Program-made: the position numbers and the translations under genes
Notes under the pieces: generated by a model
Database searches by the model: none
What the model saw: the letters and a program-made list of their open reading frames with translations, nothing else
Told to the model about the DNA's origin: nothing
In this document: one piece after another, positions 22,805-35,139 of the stretch
How the letters are laid out: each line of letters opens with the position of its first letter
Position numbering within the stretch: the stretch's first letter is position 1
NCBI RefSeq assembly: GCF_030272615.1
Contig: NC_081406.1
Span: 479,538,900-479,602,899, forward strand
DNA from: Cryptomeria japonica
Lineage: Eukaryota > Streptophyta > Pinopsida > Cupressales > Cupressaceae
DNA length: 64,000 nt
Reading direction: 5' to 3'

Positions 22805-25606
22805 TTATGCAAAGGATTGGACCAAAGGGATGGAAGGATGGAAAATATGCATTGGATAATGGATAGGGTATTGGAAGAATTGGGCTTCAGTGGATGGAAA
22901 TGTAGGCAAGATCAACATTGGCACACACCTTGAGGGGTGGTGGACTGATGGAGGAAGAGTGAGTTTTGGATATTGAGATTTTGACGAAGGAAAGGCTATG
23001 GATTTTGGGACATAAGGGCCCAAAATGGAAGAAGGATGTGATGGAGGAACAAATTTGAGAGGTTTGGATGGAGGAATAGCAATTTTGGATGCCAAGTTGG
23101 ATGTTTCTTTAGGCTTTTGTGCTTCAAGGAGCCGCTTAGGGATCCACATGGTTTTTAATTTTTCATGCTTTTGTGGTTCCTTGGAGTGCATTGCTTGCAT
23201 AAGGGATTTAGGAACCCATATATATTTTGACTTTGCTTTATTTTGCTCAGTGGGCCTTTGTGGCCTTTTGGATTGTTCCTTTTCTTTATAGATCATATTG
23301 TTCTTTGTTTTGACATGTCGATTATATTGGACATGTTGATCCTTGAATACATGTGGATTTCTAGACTTATGACTTTTATACTTGGCATCCAAATTGCTTG
23401 GAAGAGGGAATGAATGTCGGTGTGGATGGGAATGATATGGAGGCCTGTGGGATGGATGGAAGGTTCTCCAAGATGTGTGCCTTTGCTGATGTTGCATAGG
23501 AGATGGAGGGATATAGGGACCTAGATTGGATGGAAGGTATGATGGGGAAGGTGTATGTTTTGATTTTGATGGAGGGATACCAATGTCTTGAGAGTGAGTT
23601 GTGTAGACATGACCCTTAAGATCTTCTTTGATATGGAGGAATTCTTTCTCATGAAGGTCTACTCCTTTACCTTTATGAATATCTTGACTTGTAGGATACT
23701 CTTTTCTTTGGGAAGAAGACGCGAGTCCATTATGAGGTGGATATGATATGAGATCTTGAAATGGATTGGATTGGACCAAAGTGGAAGAACCCATTATGCA
23801 TGTCGAGGGTTCATGAACATCTTGCACTGACACATTAGAATCATGAGTGGGATTAGGATCATGAGGGGGACTAGGATTGTGTATTGGACATGGTTTAATG
23901 ACAGGCTCTTCAAGAGATGGAATGGGATAAATAATGCAATCATCAAAAGAAATGATATCTTGGAGTGGATATGGAGCATTAAGATGTGGAGATGGAGGAA
24001 CAAGTGGATCTTGTGGAGGATCTGAAGGAATAATTTGATCTTGACAAGGAGGAAGATCATTGGAATCCTCTTTAAAGGTGCTTTTCTCTTGACTTTCAAT
24101 GGGATCATCATAAAGGATGGAAAGGATATCTGGATCTTTCTTAGGAAGTGGAATGTCAATGGGATTTGAAAGGACATTTTGTTCATGAAATGGAAGGGGA
24201 TCGTTTGGGATTGGATGGACTGTGATATCTTGATCTTACTCGAGGAATGGAGTGTCAATAGCACTTTGGATAGGATGGACAAGAATAGGGGAATCATTGT
24301 GAGTGTCTGGGAAGATGGGGTCCTGGTCAACAATTGGATGGGATGATAAGGTTTCAGGATCTTGATCTTGATCTATTTCAAGACATGTTTCTTCATGCTC
24401 TAAATTATCCTCTTGACATGGGGTTGGACTTTGGATATGCATGGAGGATTCTGGCAAGGGCTCAATATTTTGGCATGAAGGAAATGCACTTTGAACATTT
24501 GTGATGGATTATGGCAAGGAATCAATGATTGAACATGAGGAAGAGGGACTTTGAATGGGGTCCTCTAAAATAGGTAATGGCAATAAATTGCATGGTGGCA
24601 TTGGGTCTTGTATTTATGAAACATGACAAGGATGTGCATCATGAATTGGATTATCTTGGATAATTGCATCCTTGGGTGTATTGTTTGATGAGAACAATAT
24701 GGAAGGTTCTTGTGAAACTTCTAAAGGTGTAGGGATAGATGCCACTGGAGAGTCAATTTGCTTGCGAGGGGATGAGGCATTGCTAGACATAAGTGTATTA
24801 TCTTGATCTTCTTCAAAGAACTCACTTGGTAATTTCCTTAAGAGCATTGCAATAAAGCCACATTTCTTTCGAGGTTTTGACATGATTGGATCTGGAATTT
24901 GAACTTGTTTTTGGTTTGATGTCATGTTTTGATATTGGACTTGGTTCAATTGTTCCGACATGTTTGAAACTTGGGTTCGTGTGTGTTGCAACCTTTGTTT
25001 TTGAATGTTTGGTTGTTGTTGTTGACATTGATATTCCACCATTGGTTGAACCATTTGTTGGAATTGTATAGTTGGTTGGACATATTGTTGAAATTGGACC
25101 ATTGGTTGTATTGGTTGTATATGTTGGACAATTGGTTGAACCATTGGTTGTGATGGTTGAAAATCTGATTGATAGTAAACACCTTCTTGTTCTTGTTGTG
25201 GAGGCACATAATGTTGAAATTGATGTTGTCTCTTTTCTTAAAATTGTTTCATCATCTCTATTTGTGAGAGGAGAGCTGGTATGTCTGATCGTTCAAGAAG
25301 AGATCTTACATCAATTGGCTCAATCTTTGGATTTTGACCTGGAAATTTTTGAAACACTTTCGACATTTGTGATCTATTCTTCTCAATGTTTTTCACTCTT
25401 TGTTCCAATATCTCCTCTTCTTGAGCTAGTTTCTCCTCTAGTTTTTGTATTTGGAGACTTGTTTCATCATAAAGAGTTTGATCGATATTGCCTTGTTGTT
25501 GGGTTGGATATAATTGTGATTGCATTGTCGGTTGATATGTCAAACTTTGTTGCATCATTGGTGCTTGGAACCTTGTTTCAATAGACATGTCACTATGCAA
25601 ATGCAA
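22805..25606 (-). pseudogene. Glutamine/proline-rich protein of the Gypsy-like element, gag-like
   Basis: Read on the minus strand from the ATG at 25606 to the stop at 22805, 934 codons in one frame without indels. I do not recognise a catalytic domain. The N-terminal part has a short coiled coil (about 25500-25400, QIQKLEEKLAQEEEILEQRV), then a glutamine-rich segment (about 25200-24950), a long acidic proline-rich stretch (24600-23850) and a basic C-terminal part. There a short motif recurs: KYIWVPKSL, KTMWIPKRL, LGPYVPKS and LGPYIPPS. Four internal stops (at about 25238, 24614, 24509 and 24236) are all TAA, and most fit a Gln CAA codon after C-to-T. It occupies the gag position after the leader, so a structural or RNA-binding role is plausible. 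No zinc knuckle is seen. Confidence 0.65.
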
Positions 25607-27702
25607 TATTTTTTTTTGGAATTTTTCAAGGACAATATATGATATGCAACTAAATGCAAACTAAATAAATAAGAATGCAATCTATGGAAAGAATGCAACC
25701 TATGTTTTTGTTGTTTTTCAATATTTTGACAAACTCATGAATGCAATTCTAAGAAATGAGACCCTTAGGAAATTGAAATGATGTCTAGACCTCAAAGGAC
25801 AAAAGGACCAAGTGACAAAAGGACAAAATGACAAAGTCTCCCCTATATGCTTGGATACTAAGCTAGGTTTGACCAAATGATATTGATGACAAAAAGAGAA
25901 AAGGTTGATAAGGTCTAGACTTCCTAACAATCACTTAGGGTTTATTCAAAGATTTGGATTACTCAAGTATGACAAAAACTAGCTTTGGCACTATATGCAA
26001 AGGGACAATTACTATGCAAATGACCCTAATATGATATGATAATGTCCTAAGCTTAATGAAGAGACCTAGGGTAAGCAATGTATGACAATGGTATTACTCT
26101 AATGCAAGAGGACACATGCAAATGAATGATCTTTATTGATATGCAAAGCAGTATGACTTAGGTAAAACCTAACCTTGGTAATTGACAATGAACTTTGCAA
26201 AATGCAACCTAGGATGAACTTAAATGTAAGTGACATGAATGTTGGGACAAGATTTTTAACAATGTTTGACAACCATGTTTGAAGGTGTTTTGAAGTTTGT
26301 TGGATGAAATACTCTTGTGTTTAACCTTGTTTTGAATCAATTTGCCTTGTTTTTGAAATGAGATGCAATTCAACTTTTGACAAGAAAAGAAGACAAGATA
26401 TTTCAACTTAGACTCAAAACAGTCATGCTCATTCCCACATTTCTTATGGTAGGCAAGGACATTAGGTACTTGAGAGGTAGACTCATTATGGGATTCAAGG
26501 AGAATACATAGATGCTTGACCCCACGGACTCCCCTCCACGGCACTCACTTCTCAGGGCAGCCAAGCATCAGTCCCCATGGAAATCTCCCCATGGCGAACT
26601 TAGTATCTCTTCCAAGTATCAGAATTTGTCCATCTCAAGCAACTAGAAGGGTTTTTGGCCTCTAAAAACAAGGTGTTTAGTTAGGATTTCTGTTAAGTGT
26701 TACTCTTTGATGTCATGCAAGCGTGATTGAGACATTAAGCCCATCAAGATACCAAACAAATGTAGTCACGCAAGCATGATTTAGACCAAGAGGCCCTACT
26801 TAGATGTTGATATGAGAAAGAGTTCAAGGGTCATCACTTCCCAAGTAACTGCAATTCCCACGTAACACTTCCTTCAAAGCTTTCGCTCATCAGGTATTTG
26901 TTTATAGTGAGTTAGAATGCCAAGGTATTCTAGCCGTACTCACTTTGGGTTGTTCCCTTCTCATGATTATCACTTGCTTGCAAAAGAAAATTGTCGGGAA
27001 GGCAGGCCCTCTAAAGGTGACACACAATCAAAGACACGAGCATGGTATCAAAGATCTAGATTTCTGATCACCCTAAGAAGGATGAGAGCATACTCTCCTA
27101 CTCCAATGTCACACTCAACAATCAAAGCAGAAACATGTTCATTCCAACCTATTTAAAAATCACTAGGTGCCTAAAACATTTAAAGACAAACACCAAGTTT
27201 AGTTGTTTCTCCAAGGCAACCTGCAAAACCCAAGTTAGAAGTTTGAGGTGTTTATTCTTTGACTATCGATTCTGCATAACACATGTTAGTAGTTTGATTT
27301 GTTGTCTTTGCCATGCGTATGCCAAGATTCTGCATAGATAATTAGTACCAAAATCCAAAGCACAGAAAACAAAATGCAAAAACTAAACAAATTTCAAGTA
27401 AAATACTGCATTTTTACCTCTGTTCGGGACTTTACACAGGCGTAGAACTCAGGACACAAGCGCAGAATTACACAGGCTCAGGTTACCTTACACAAGCGTA
27501 GTTTTTTTTTTTTTTTTTTACACAAGCGTAGAATGCATTTACACAGGTGCAGAATGCATAAAGATGCCTTACATAAGCGGAGATTGTCTCACACAGGAGC
27601 AGAAGTCTCCAGAAAACCCTGCACGACCCTGTTTTTGGGTTTTTGGCCTGCAAATCAACTTGAAAACACTCAAAAACACCATTAAGGGGTTAGATGGTTA
27701 GT
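25607..27702 (-). other. Leader of the Gypsy-like element
   Basis: About 2.1 kb of non-coding sequence lies between the primer site and the Q/P-rich ORF. Parts (about 26500-26990) resemble 41740-42250 in content and order, so both belong to related elements. At about 27430-27600 degenerate repeats of CACAAGCGCAG / CACAGGTGCAG occur, one interrupted by a T17 run. Confidence 0.6.
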
Positions 27703-27721
27703 GTTCACGTCGGGTTCACCA
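27703..27721 (-). other. Gypsy-like element primer-binding site
   Basis: On the minus strand TGGTGAACCCGACGTGAAC starts five bases inside the 5' LTR end. It has the form of a complement to a tRNA 3' end (CCA); the tRNA species is not identified. A near copy precedes the LTR at 43500. Confidence 0.75.
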
Positions 27722-27726
27722 ATTAA

Positions 27727-29313
27727 TGTACGTTAGGAAATAGGAAATCATCACAAGACAAGATCAAAATACTAATCAAGCTCAATCACGAAAGCAAAAT
27801 TGCAATGATCTATCCTAAACACATTCAATATAGACATGAAAATTGAAACATTCAAAACTAGAAATTAAGAAAACCAAAGGTGTGATTTGAATGCTCCTTC
27901 ATGCGGCTCCATTGTTCTTCTTTCCTCTTCAAATGATTTGGTTTTGGATCTCACCTACAAGTGCACACACATAATTGAAAGCAAGTAGACAAGATTATTG
28001 ATCAAGAGTACTATAAATATTATTGACTAGAAATTCGATAATCTGATTACCAATTAGCTTTGATTGATGAAGATCATCCAATTTATAGAAGAATTGGAGA
28101 GATGACAAGATTAGCATGATTCAATTCAAATGGAAATTGCAAATCAATTATGTCAATTATGACAAATTATGACAAATTATGCACTTTCTATGCAAAATTT
28201 GTTGATTGATAATTTATGACAAATTATGACAACTTCTATGTCAAAATTGATTGATTGCCAATTATGACAAATTTATGACAAATTGACATGTCATTTCCAT
28301 GAATTTAGGAGAGAAATAGGAGGAAATTGAAATTAGGAATTAGAAAATTAGGAAATTAGAGAATTAAGAATTTAGGAATTAATAAATTGATGAAAATTAG
28401 AAATTAGGTAAATTAATTAATAATTTGTCATTTATTAATTAATTCACAAAGAGGAATAATTAGCCAATTAAATGAACATTTAATTGTAATGAGAAGACTT
28501 AGGATAAATAAATAATTTATTAATCCTAGAGGAAGAAATGACAAACCAGGTTAAATGATGAAATCACAAAACCCTAGAAGATGAATTAGCAATGCGAGAA
28601 TGATAATTAGGTCTTGATGAAAGATAATTGACTTGATTCAATTTGATTTTGAATTGATAAATGACCAATGTGATAAACAATTTGATTGAGAAAATGCGCC
28701 AATTGACGAGGAACAATGACAAATTGATCCAAATTGACATAATTGAGACAAACAACGATCGATGACAAATCGATCACAAAATGACAAGATTGACAAGAGG
28801 ACAAGAATTGATGACAAAATATATTGCAAAATGACAATATTGAAAATGACCACGATCGATGACAAATCGATCACAAAATGACAAGATCGAACATGACAAT
28901 GACCGATGACAAATCAATCGTTAAAATGACAAGATTGAAAATGATAAGGATTGATGATAAATCAACAAGATTGATAAGAGTTCAACGATCGATGACAAAT
29001 CGATTGCAAGATTGACAGGAGGACAAAACCCTAATTACGATTGACGATGTCCAAAATGATGACAAATAAGCACGCATATTGATGCAATAGGATAAGATCG
29101 ATTAAAATCATGACTGGATAGTGTTGTTGACAAGACCAAATTCGAGAGTGAGAGGAATGAAGAATGTAGAAGAATGACTCGATGTTTGCAAATGATAAAA
29201 ACTAAGTACGAATCATAGGAGAAATGTTAATGCGACGCAAAAACCTAAAATGAGGCAATGCGCAAATGCTAAAGTATGACTCCGCAAGCGTTGACCATTT
29301 TTAGGTGTCTACA
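27727..29313 (-). repeat. Gypsy-like element 5' LTR (right copy)
   Basis: 1,587 bp, the pair of 16249-17835. It contains the same CGATGACAAATCGATCGC repeats at about 28755-29010 and the terminal TTTTTAGGTGTCTACA. The second target copy, CATGC, follows at 29314. Confidence 0.93.
28078..28088 (-). promoter_or_regulatory. TATA box in the Gypsy-like element 5' LTR
   Basis: CTATAAATTGG on the minus strand. The same box occurs at 16600-16610 in the other LTR, at about 43775-43783 and at 45549-45559 in related LTRs, so it is a conserved part of these promoters. Confidence 0.6.
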
Positions 29314-29502
29314 CATGCTAATACCCCAAATTAGATCTGTAGTCAGATAATTCCTATTTCGGATGGGTACTTAGGTGATTTCAAGTGTTTACCAGAACCT
29401 ACTCATAGATTATGCGACCTGATCAGCTTTTGCGGTAGTATTTATGATAGTGGAAAATTGCGGTTAACAAAAATAAAAAGGGAAAAGTTAAGTTATTTTC
29501 TT
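29314..29502 (+). other. Remnant of the large element between two insertions
   Basis: 189 bp of the large element's internal region survive between the Gypsy-like insertion and Copia-B. Short plus-strand frames are seen, but too little remains to name a domain. Confidence 0.6.
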
Positions 29503-30564
29503 TGTTAGGTCTCAGAGGCAACTAAGAGGGGGGGTGAATCATTTGTCAAATAAATTCAAGCCAAAAACAACTTAATCAACCTTAATGCTTAATACCGATA
29601 AACCAAACTTTATGTTGGTAGATAGTTTATCAGTTAATTGCAGTACTGGTAAAGATTAATGAATGAAACAGAAAGACAACAACATCCACAACACATAACA
29701 CCAATATTTGTATGTGAAAACCCTATAAGGGGAAAAACCACGGTGGGAAACCTTACCCACAAATAGATGATACTACTGTAGATAGTATGTGTATATAATT
29801 GGGGTCTGCACATGCAGAAAGGCCAAGCGCCTAGAGCTCACTACTACACAAATAGGAGTCACACTGACTATGATTGGATGGTTAAATCCAATAATGATGT
29901 ACTATTCAAAATAGCATCTTCATATGTTGTATTCAGTACCGATTCAGTTCTGATATGCCTTTACAAAAACCTTGCTTCACCTTCAAATGATGTCTGCATG
30001 TATAGCTCTACTTAATCTCACATATACCTTCTTACAATTTCTTTTCCCAATCGCATACCGATCTTACAAATAAGATCTTACATATATACCATAACCTAAG
30101 ACAAATTTTAGTAGGTCAGCTCTAAAAAATATTACAATAAAACAATTACAAGTAAATAAATAACCGATGCAATATCTGATTCAACATGTCAGCTTAATGC
30201 ATTTACAATTACAACAAAATCATTCCCAAAGCATGTCATGCTGATCTGGAATAGATAAGCCTGTCGGTGCTTATTCTGGACCTATTTGTCGATAACACCA
30301 AATATGCAAATATGAATAATCAAATGAACAAATTTCCAAGACAAAGTGTCCAAATGATGTCTTCAACATAACCAAGTGTTTTTCATGTTATTCCAAGTTT
30401 CAGTGAACAATATATCCTATCGATGTACCAGATACCGGTGACTGTGCATAAGTCACTTGCTTGTCGGTGAACATTGCCAATTCTCCAAAGTGCCAGAGTT
30501 GATAAGTGTTAATAGGTGTTGACATCAATGACAAAACCATATCAATATAACCAAAATATCAACA
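29503..30564 (-). repeat. Copia-B 3' LTR (left copy)
   Basis: 1,062 bp. It contains a G7 tract before TGAATC at 29528-29534 and the conserved block ACCACGGTGGGAAACC at about 29738-29753. Confidence 0.94.
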
Positions 30565-30577
30565 ATCTCCCCCTTTG
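30565..30577 (-). other. Copia-B polypurine tract
   Basis: CAAAGGGGGAGAT on the minus strand abuts the 3' LTR. Confidence 0.8.
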
Positions 30578-30869
30578 GCATTGATGGCAACACAAGATGG
30601 AAAAAACATCAAAGTGCCAAAATAGAAATGTCAAATACCAAAAACCAACAATCTCCCAAAAGAGATCATAACCAGAAATCAAAATTCAGATACAGAGAGT
30701 AATCAATCTCTCCCAAAGTAACAATCTCTCCCCCTAAGAGTAACATGTGTTTTCCTTGTGTTTTTCCATACCAATCTCTCCCCCTTTGACATCAAATGCC
30801 AAAGCCAATACAGAAGCCAAGTTCAAATACAAAATACCAACCAATTCAGTATGCCAACTACTCCCTCTG

Positions 30870-33800
30870 AGAAGTAGCTCTCATCATCAAAGTCAGAGTA
30901 AAAGATTTCTCTATTAATTCTGTCGGTTGATGATGAACATCAACTGTCTAAGTCTCTACTGGTGGGGGTCTGACCCCAAGCTGATCTCTGAGATATTCAA
31001 AAGTCTCCTTAGGCAAAGGCTTAGTGAAAATATCTGCAATCTGCTCTTTAGTATTCACATAAACCAGTTTTACTTCTTTTGCTTCAACATTCTCTTTCAG
31101 AAAATTCATTTTTATAGAAACATGTTTAGTTTTAGAATGTAGTACCAGATTCTTAGATATATCAATTGTTGCAGTGTTATCACAATAGATAGTTATAGGT
31201 TACTTTCATTTTACCTTTATGTCCTTCAATATTTTCTTAAGCCATAATACCTATGTATAGTTAGTTGCTGGTGCAACATATTCTGATTTTGCTATTGATA
31301 AAGATGTGCAACTTTGTTTCTTAGTCAACCAAGAAATTAATCTGCTTCCAAGAAAAAATGCTCCGTCGGTGGTGCTTTTTCTATCATCTACATCTCCTAC
31401 CTAATTTGCATCTGTGTATGCACATAATTCAAATTTTTCATCACTAGGATACCATAAACCAAGATTTGTAGTGCCTTGTAAGTACCGGAAAATCCTTTTT
31501 ACTATTGATTCATGATTTTCTTTAGGATTACTTTGAAATCTTGAAACAATACATATTGCATTCATAATATCAGGTCTTGTTTGTGTCAAATACAGTAAAC
31601 CTCCTATCATAGATTTGTACCTAGTCGGATTAACAGGTGTAGATTCATCCATTAGTGATAATTTGTCATTTGTAGTCATAGGTGTGCTTACCGGTTTAGA
31701 GTTCTCCATCCCAAATTTCTTTAGTAATTCCTTTAAGTACTTGGATTGACTCAAGATTATACCTTTATCAGTCTGTGAAATCTGTAGTCCTAAAAAAATT
31801 TTTATCTCTCCAATCATAGACATTTCAAATTATTGTTGCATTTCAATAGAAAAGTCTTTACATGAACCATCTTCTCCTACAAAGATTATATCATCAACAA
31901 AAACTTCTATAGCCAAGATGTCATCATTAGTCACTTGTATAAGTTATTGTCAGCATTACCTTGAGAAAATCCAATCTTCAAAAGATATTTATCCAATCTA
32001 GCATACCAAGCTCTTGGATCTTGCTTCAACCCATACAAAGCTTTCCTTAACCTGCAAACCATATCTTTATTATCTGTCAAAGAAAATCCATTAGGTTGCT
32101 CAATGTAGACTTCTTCTTCAAGATCTCCATTCAAAAACGCACATTTAATATCCATTTGATATACTTTGTAGTTCTTGTGTGCTGCAAAAGCCAAGAATAA
32201 TCTAACTACCTCAATTCTAGCTATCGGTGTAAAGGTTTCATTATAATCAATTCCTTCTTTCTAAGAATATCCCTTACACACTAGTCTTGATTTATTTCTA
32301 ATTACCTTACCATCTTCATTAAGTTTGTTTCTGAATACCCATTTTGTTCCAATCACATTTTTGTCCTTAGGTCGGGGAACTAATGTCCATGTGTTATTCT
32401 TCTCAATTTGTTCTAGTTCCTCTTCCATAGCTTTAATCCAATGTTTATCTTCACATGCCCCATTAATTGATGATGGTTCTATTTGAGAAATAAGACATAC
32501 CTCTTCATTTTCCAGTCTTCCTCTTGTCATAACTCCTTGATACTTGTTCCCAATTATCTGATTTTCAGAGTGGTTCAATCTTACATACCGGGGTGTCTTC
32601 ATTTGTTGTTGTTCCTCAGTTACAGTGGAATTTTTAGATGATACCGTTGTAACTGGATCTTCATTTTGTACCGGTGGGTTCAATGTAGGTTCATTTGTCA
32701 GTATCTCTATTGCCGGTTCAGAGTCTATATACCTTGAAGTTCCTCTAAATTGTTCATCAATCTTCACATTTGTACTCTCAACAATTTTCTGCACTTTTGT
32801 TAAAACATCTATATGCCTTGCTCTTAGATGAATAACCAAGAAATATTCCTTCATCACTTCTAGGATCAAATTTGCCAATATACTCATCTATTCTAATATA
32901 GCATTTACTTCCAAATATTCTGAAATATTTAAGAGTAGGAGTAATACCAAACCATAGTTCATGAGGGGTCTTACCGGTTTTGCCTTTGATGTGAACTTTG
33001 TTGAATGTATAGACCATTGTGCTTACTGCCTCTCTTCAATATACATGTGGTAGATTTGCTTCTAATAGCATACTTCTAGCTGCATCCAAGATAGTTATGT
33101 TTTTCCTTTCTACAACTCCATTTTGTTGTGGTGTCCGGGGTGCTGATAATTGTCTTTTGATTCCATTCACTTCATAGAATGCATTAAATTCTTTAGATGT
33201 AAATTCACCTCCTTGATCTGATCTCAGACATTTGATTTTCTTACCAGTCTCATTTTCTACCATCACCTTGAATAGTTTGAACTTCCCAAGTGCTTCTGAT
33301 TTTTCTTTGAGAAAAGTAACCCAGCACATTCTAGAATAGTCATCAATGATTAGCATGAAATATCTATCACCTTGTAAGCTTTTAGTTCTAGCTGGACCAC
33401 ATAAATTAGTGTGAATTAAGTCGAGCATTATTGGATTTTTTTGGAATACTTTTAAAAGATGCTCTAACTTGTTTTCCAAATTGACATTCCTTACATACCG
33501 GATTGTGAGGTTTAACAATCTTAGGTAAATCTCTAACTGCCTTAGTAGTGCTGGCTTTTACCATGCAATCAAAATTTACATGACAGAGTCTCTTATGCCA
33601 TAGCCAACTTTCATCAATATGTGCAATCAAGCATGTCTTTTCATTGTTATTTAAATGAAAGATATTACCTCTAGTTTGATTACCGGTTGCAATCTCCAAA
33701 CCAATTCTGTTCATAATTTTGCATTTTCCATTATTAAATTGTAACTGAAATCCTTTTTCAACTAATTGATCAACACTCAAAATATTATGTTTTAAACCTT

Positions 33801-35083
33801 CTACATAGTAAACATTGTCAGTATTATGCTTACCATCAAGAGATATAGTACCTTTTCCTTTGATCAAACAAGCTTTATCATCTCCAAATCTTACCAAACC
33901 TCCATTATACTCATGAAAGCTCAATAATTTACCTTTATCACCAGTCATATGATGTGAACATCCTGAATCAATGATCCATTCATCCTTAACTTCAATTTTA
34001 GCTGCCAGGGCCTGCTCTACTGGTTGAATAGTAGGTGTCGGTTGATCTTCTATTATAGCAACAAAAACCCATCCATTGTCTGTTAGATCCTCATTAGAAT
34101 CATTAGTGACTCCTTCATCAACAAGGTAACAAGATTTATCTTTATTCTTCTTAAATATGTATCTCTGATATTCAGGGTTAGGCTTGTATGTTCTTCTAGC
34201 TTCTTCTCTTAGTCTAGCATGTCTATCAGGGCATCTTGAAGCCATATGACCAATCTTATTACAGTTAAAACATTTAAAGGGTGCTTTACCTTCATACTTA
34301 CTTCCAACTAGACCTTTAGGCATTTTCCTTGCAAATAGTGCTTCAAGTTCTTCATTTTCTCTCCTTCTTTCTTCAAGTTCTCTCGCATAAAAGGCTTTCC
34401 AATCAAATTTGTCAAATGGTGGTGCAGATGATGTTGATTCTTTAAAAGCTAAATCTGTCTTTATCGTAGCAACAGGACCAAATTCCTCAATTTCAAAAGC
34501 TGAAAGTTTTCCAAGCAATGTGTCCCTAGTTACTAATGTATTAGGCATTGTTCTTAACTCATTTATAGCAGTAACTTTCATTTTGTATGCCGGTGGCAAT
34601 CCTCTTAAAACTTTTGAAACAATTTCATCTTCACTTAAGGTTCCTCCACAACATTTAATATCCAAATAAATTTCATTTACTCTTTCCATAAAAAAAAATC
34701 CTTTCATCTTCTTCCATTTTCAGATTTTCATACCTGACCCGGAAGCTTTCAAGTTTTGCAATTATGACTATGGAATCTCCTTCATTCAATGTTTCCAAAT
34801 GATCCCAAATAGCTTTAGTAGTAGACCTATCTGATAATCTCATGATTTGTTGATCTGATAATGCACTCAAAAGTGCTTCCCTTTCTTTACAATCATTTTC
34901 TTCATCTTTTCCTAAGGTAGGTGGATTAGGCTGACCGGGAGTAGGAGCAGTATAGCCATTCTTTGTAACTTCCCAGATGTCCTTTCCAATGCAATTCAGA
35001 TTTGTCTCCATTCTGATCTTCCATATACCATAGTTGCTTCCATCAAGTTTAAGACTGTCCTTCCTTAAATAGTTAGTAGACAT
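30870..35083 (-). pseudogene. Copia-B gag-pol polyprotein, frameshifted
   Basis: Starts at the ATG 35083. Gag (35083-34150) has a zinc knuckle CFNCNKIGHMASRC at 34272-34231. Protease has WIIDSGCSHHM at about 33980, active site intact. In integrase, the first catalytic Asp reads Asn (HTNLCGP, about 33405); the second (RSDQGGEF) and the Glu (VVERKN) remain. RT starts at about 32420; its FVDD is at 31901-31890. RNase H lies at about 31420-31250. Frameshifts are near 34695 (in an A8 run), 33425, 32800 and 31935. Stops at about 33036, 32261 and 31401 fit Trp, Gln and Trp codons. The 3' end of the frame is approximate. This element would make virus-like particles and copy itself through RNA, but this copy cannot. 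Confidence 0.93.
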
Positions 35084-35125
35084 TGGATCTCCTCAAGTTG
35101 TTAAAATTATGCAAAAGAGGACTAG

Positions 35126-35137
35126 GCTCTGATACCA
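35126..35137 (-). other. Copia-B primer-binding site (initiator tRNA-Met)
   Basis: TGGTATCAGAGC on the minus strand, two bases from the 5' LTR, a perfect match to the usual site. Confidence 0.94.
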
Positions 35138-35139
35138 AT

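Larger units (their letters stand above)
16249..29313 (-). mobile_element. Gypsy-like non-autonomous LTR element with antisense PMD gene
   Basis: Two 1,587-bp LTRs (16249-17835 and 27727-29313) flank the element. In minus orientation they begin TGTAGACACCTAAAA. Target copies are CATGT (16244-16248) and CATGC (29314-29318), four of five alike. Orientation comes from a primer site left of the right-hand LTR and a purine tract (minus strand) right of the left-hand LTR. The minus strand encodes a Q/P-rich protein (25606-22805); the plus strand encodes a plant mobile domain protein (18604-20469). No pol genes are present, so mobility would need enzymes from a related element, perhaps like the Tat remnant at 50879. 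In the first ~320 bp of the LTRs I count 10 mismatches. Confidence 0.9.
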
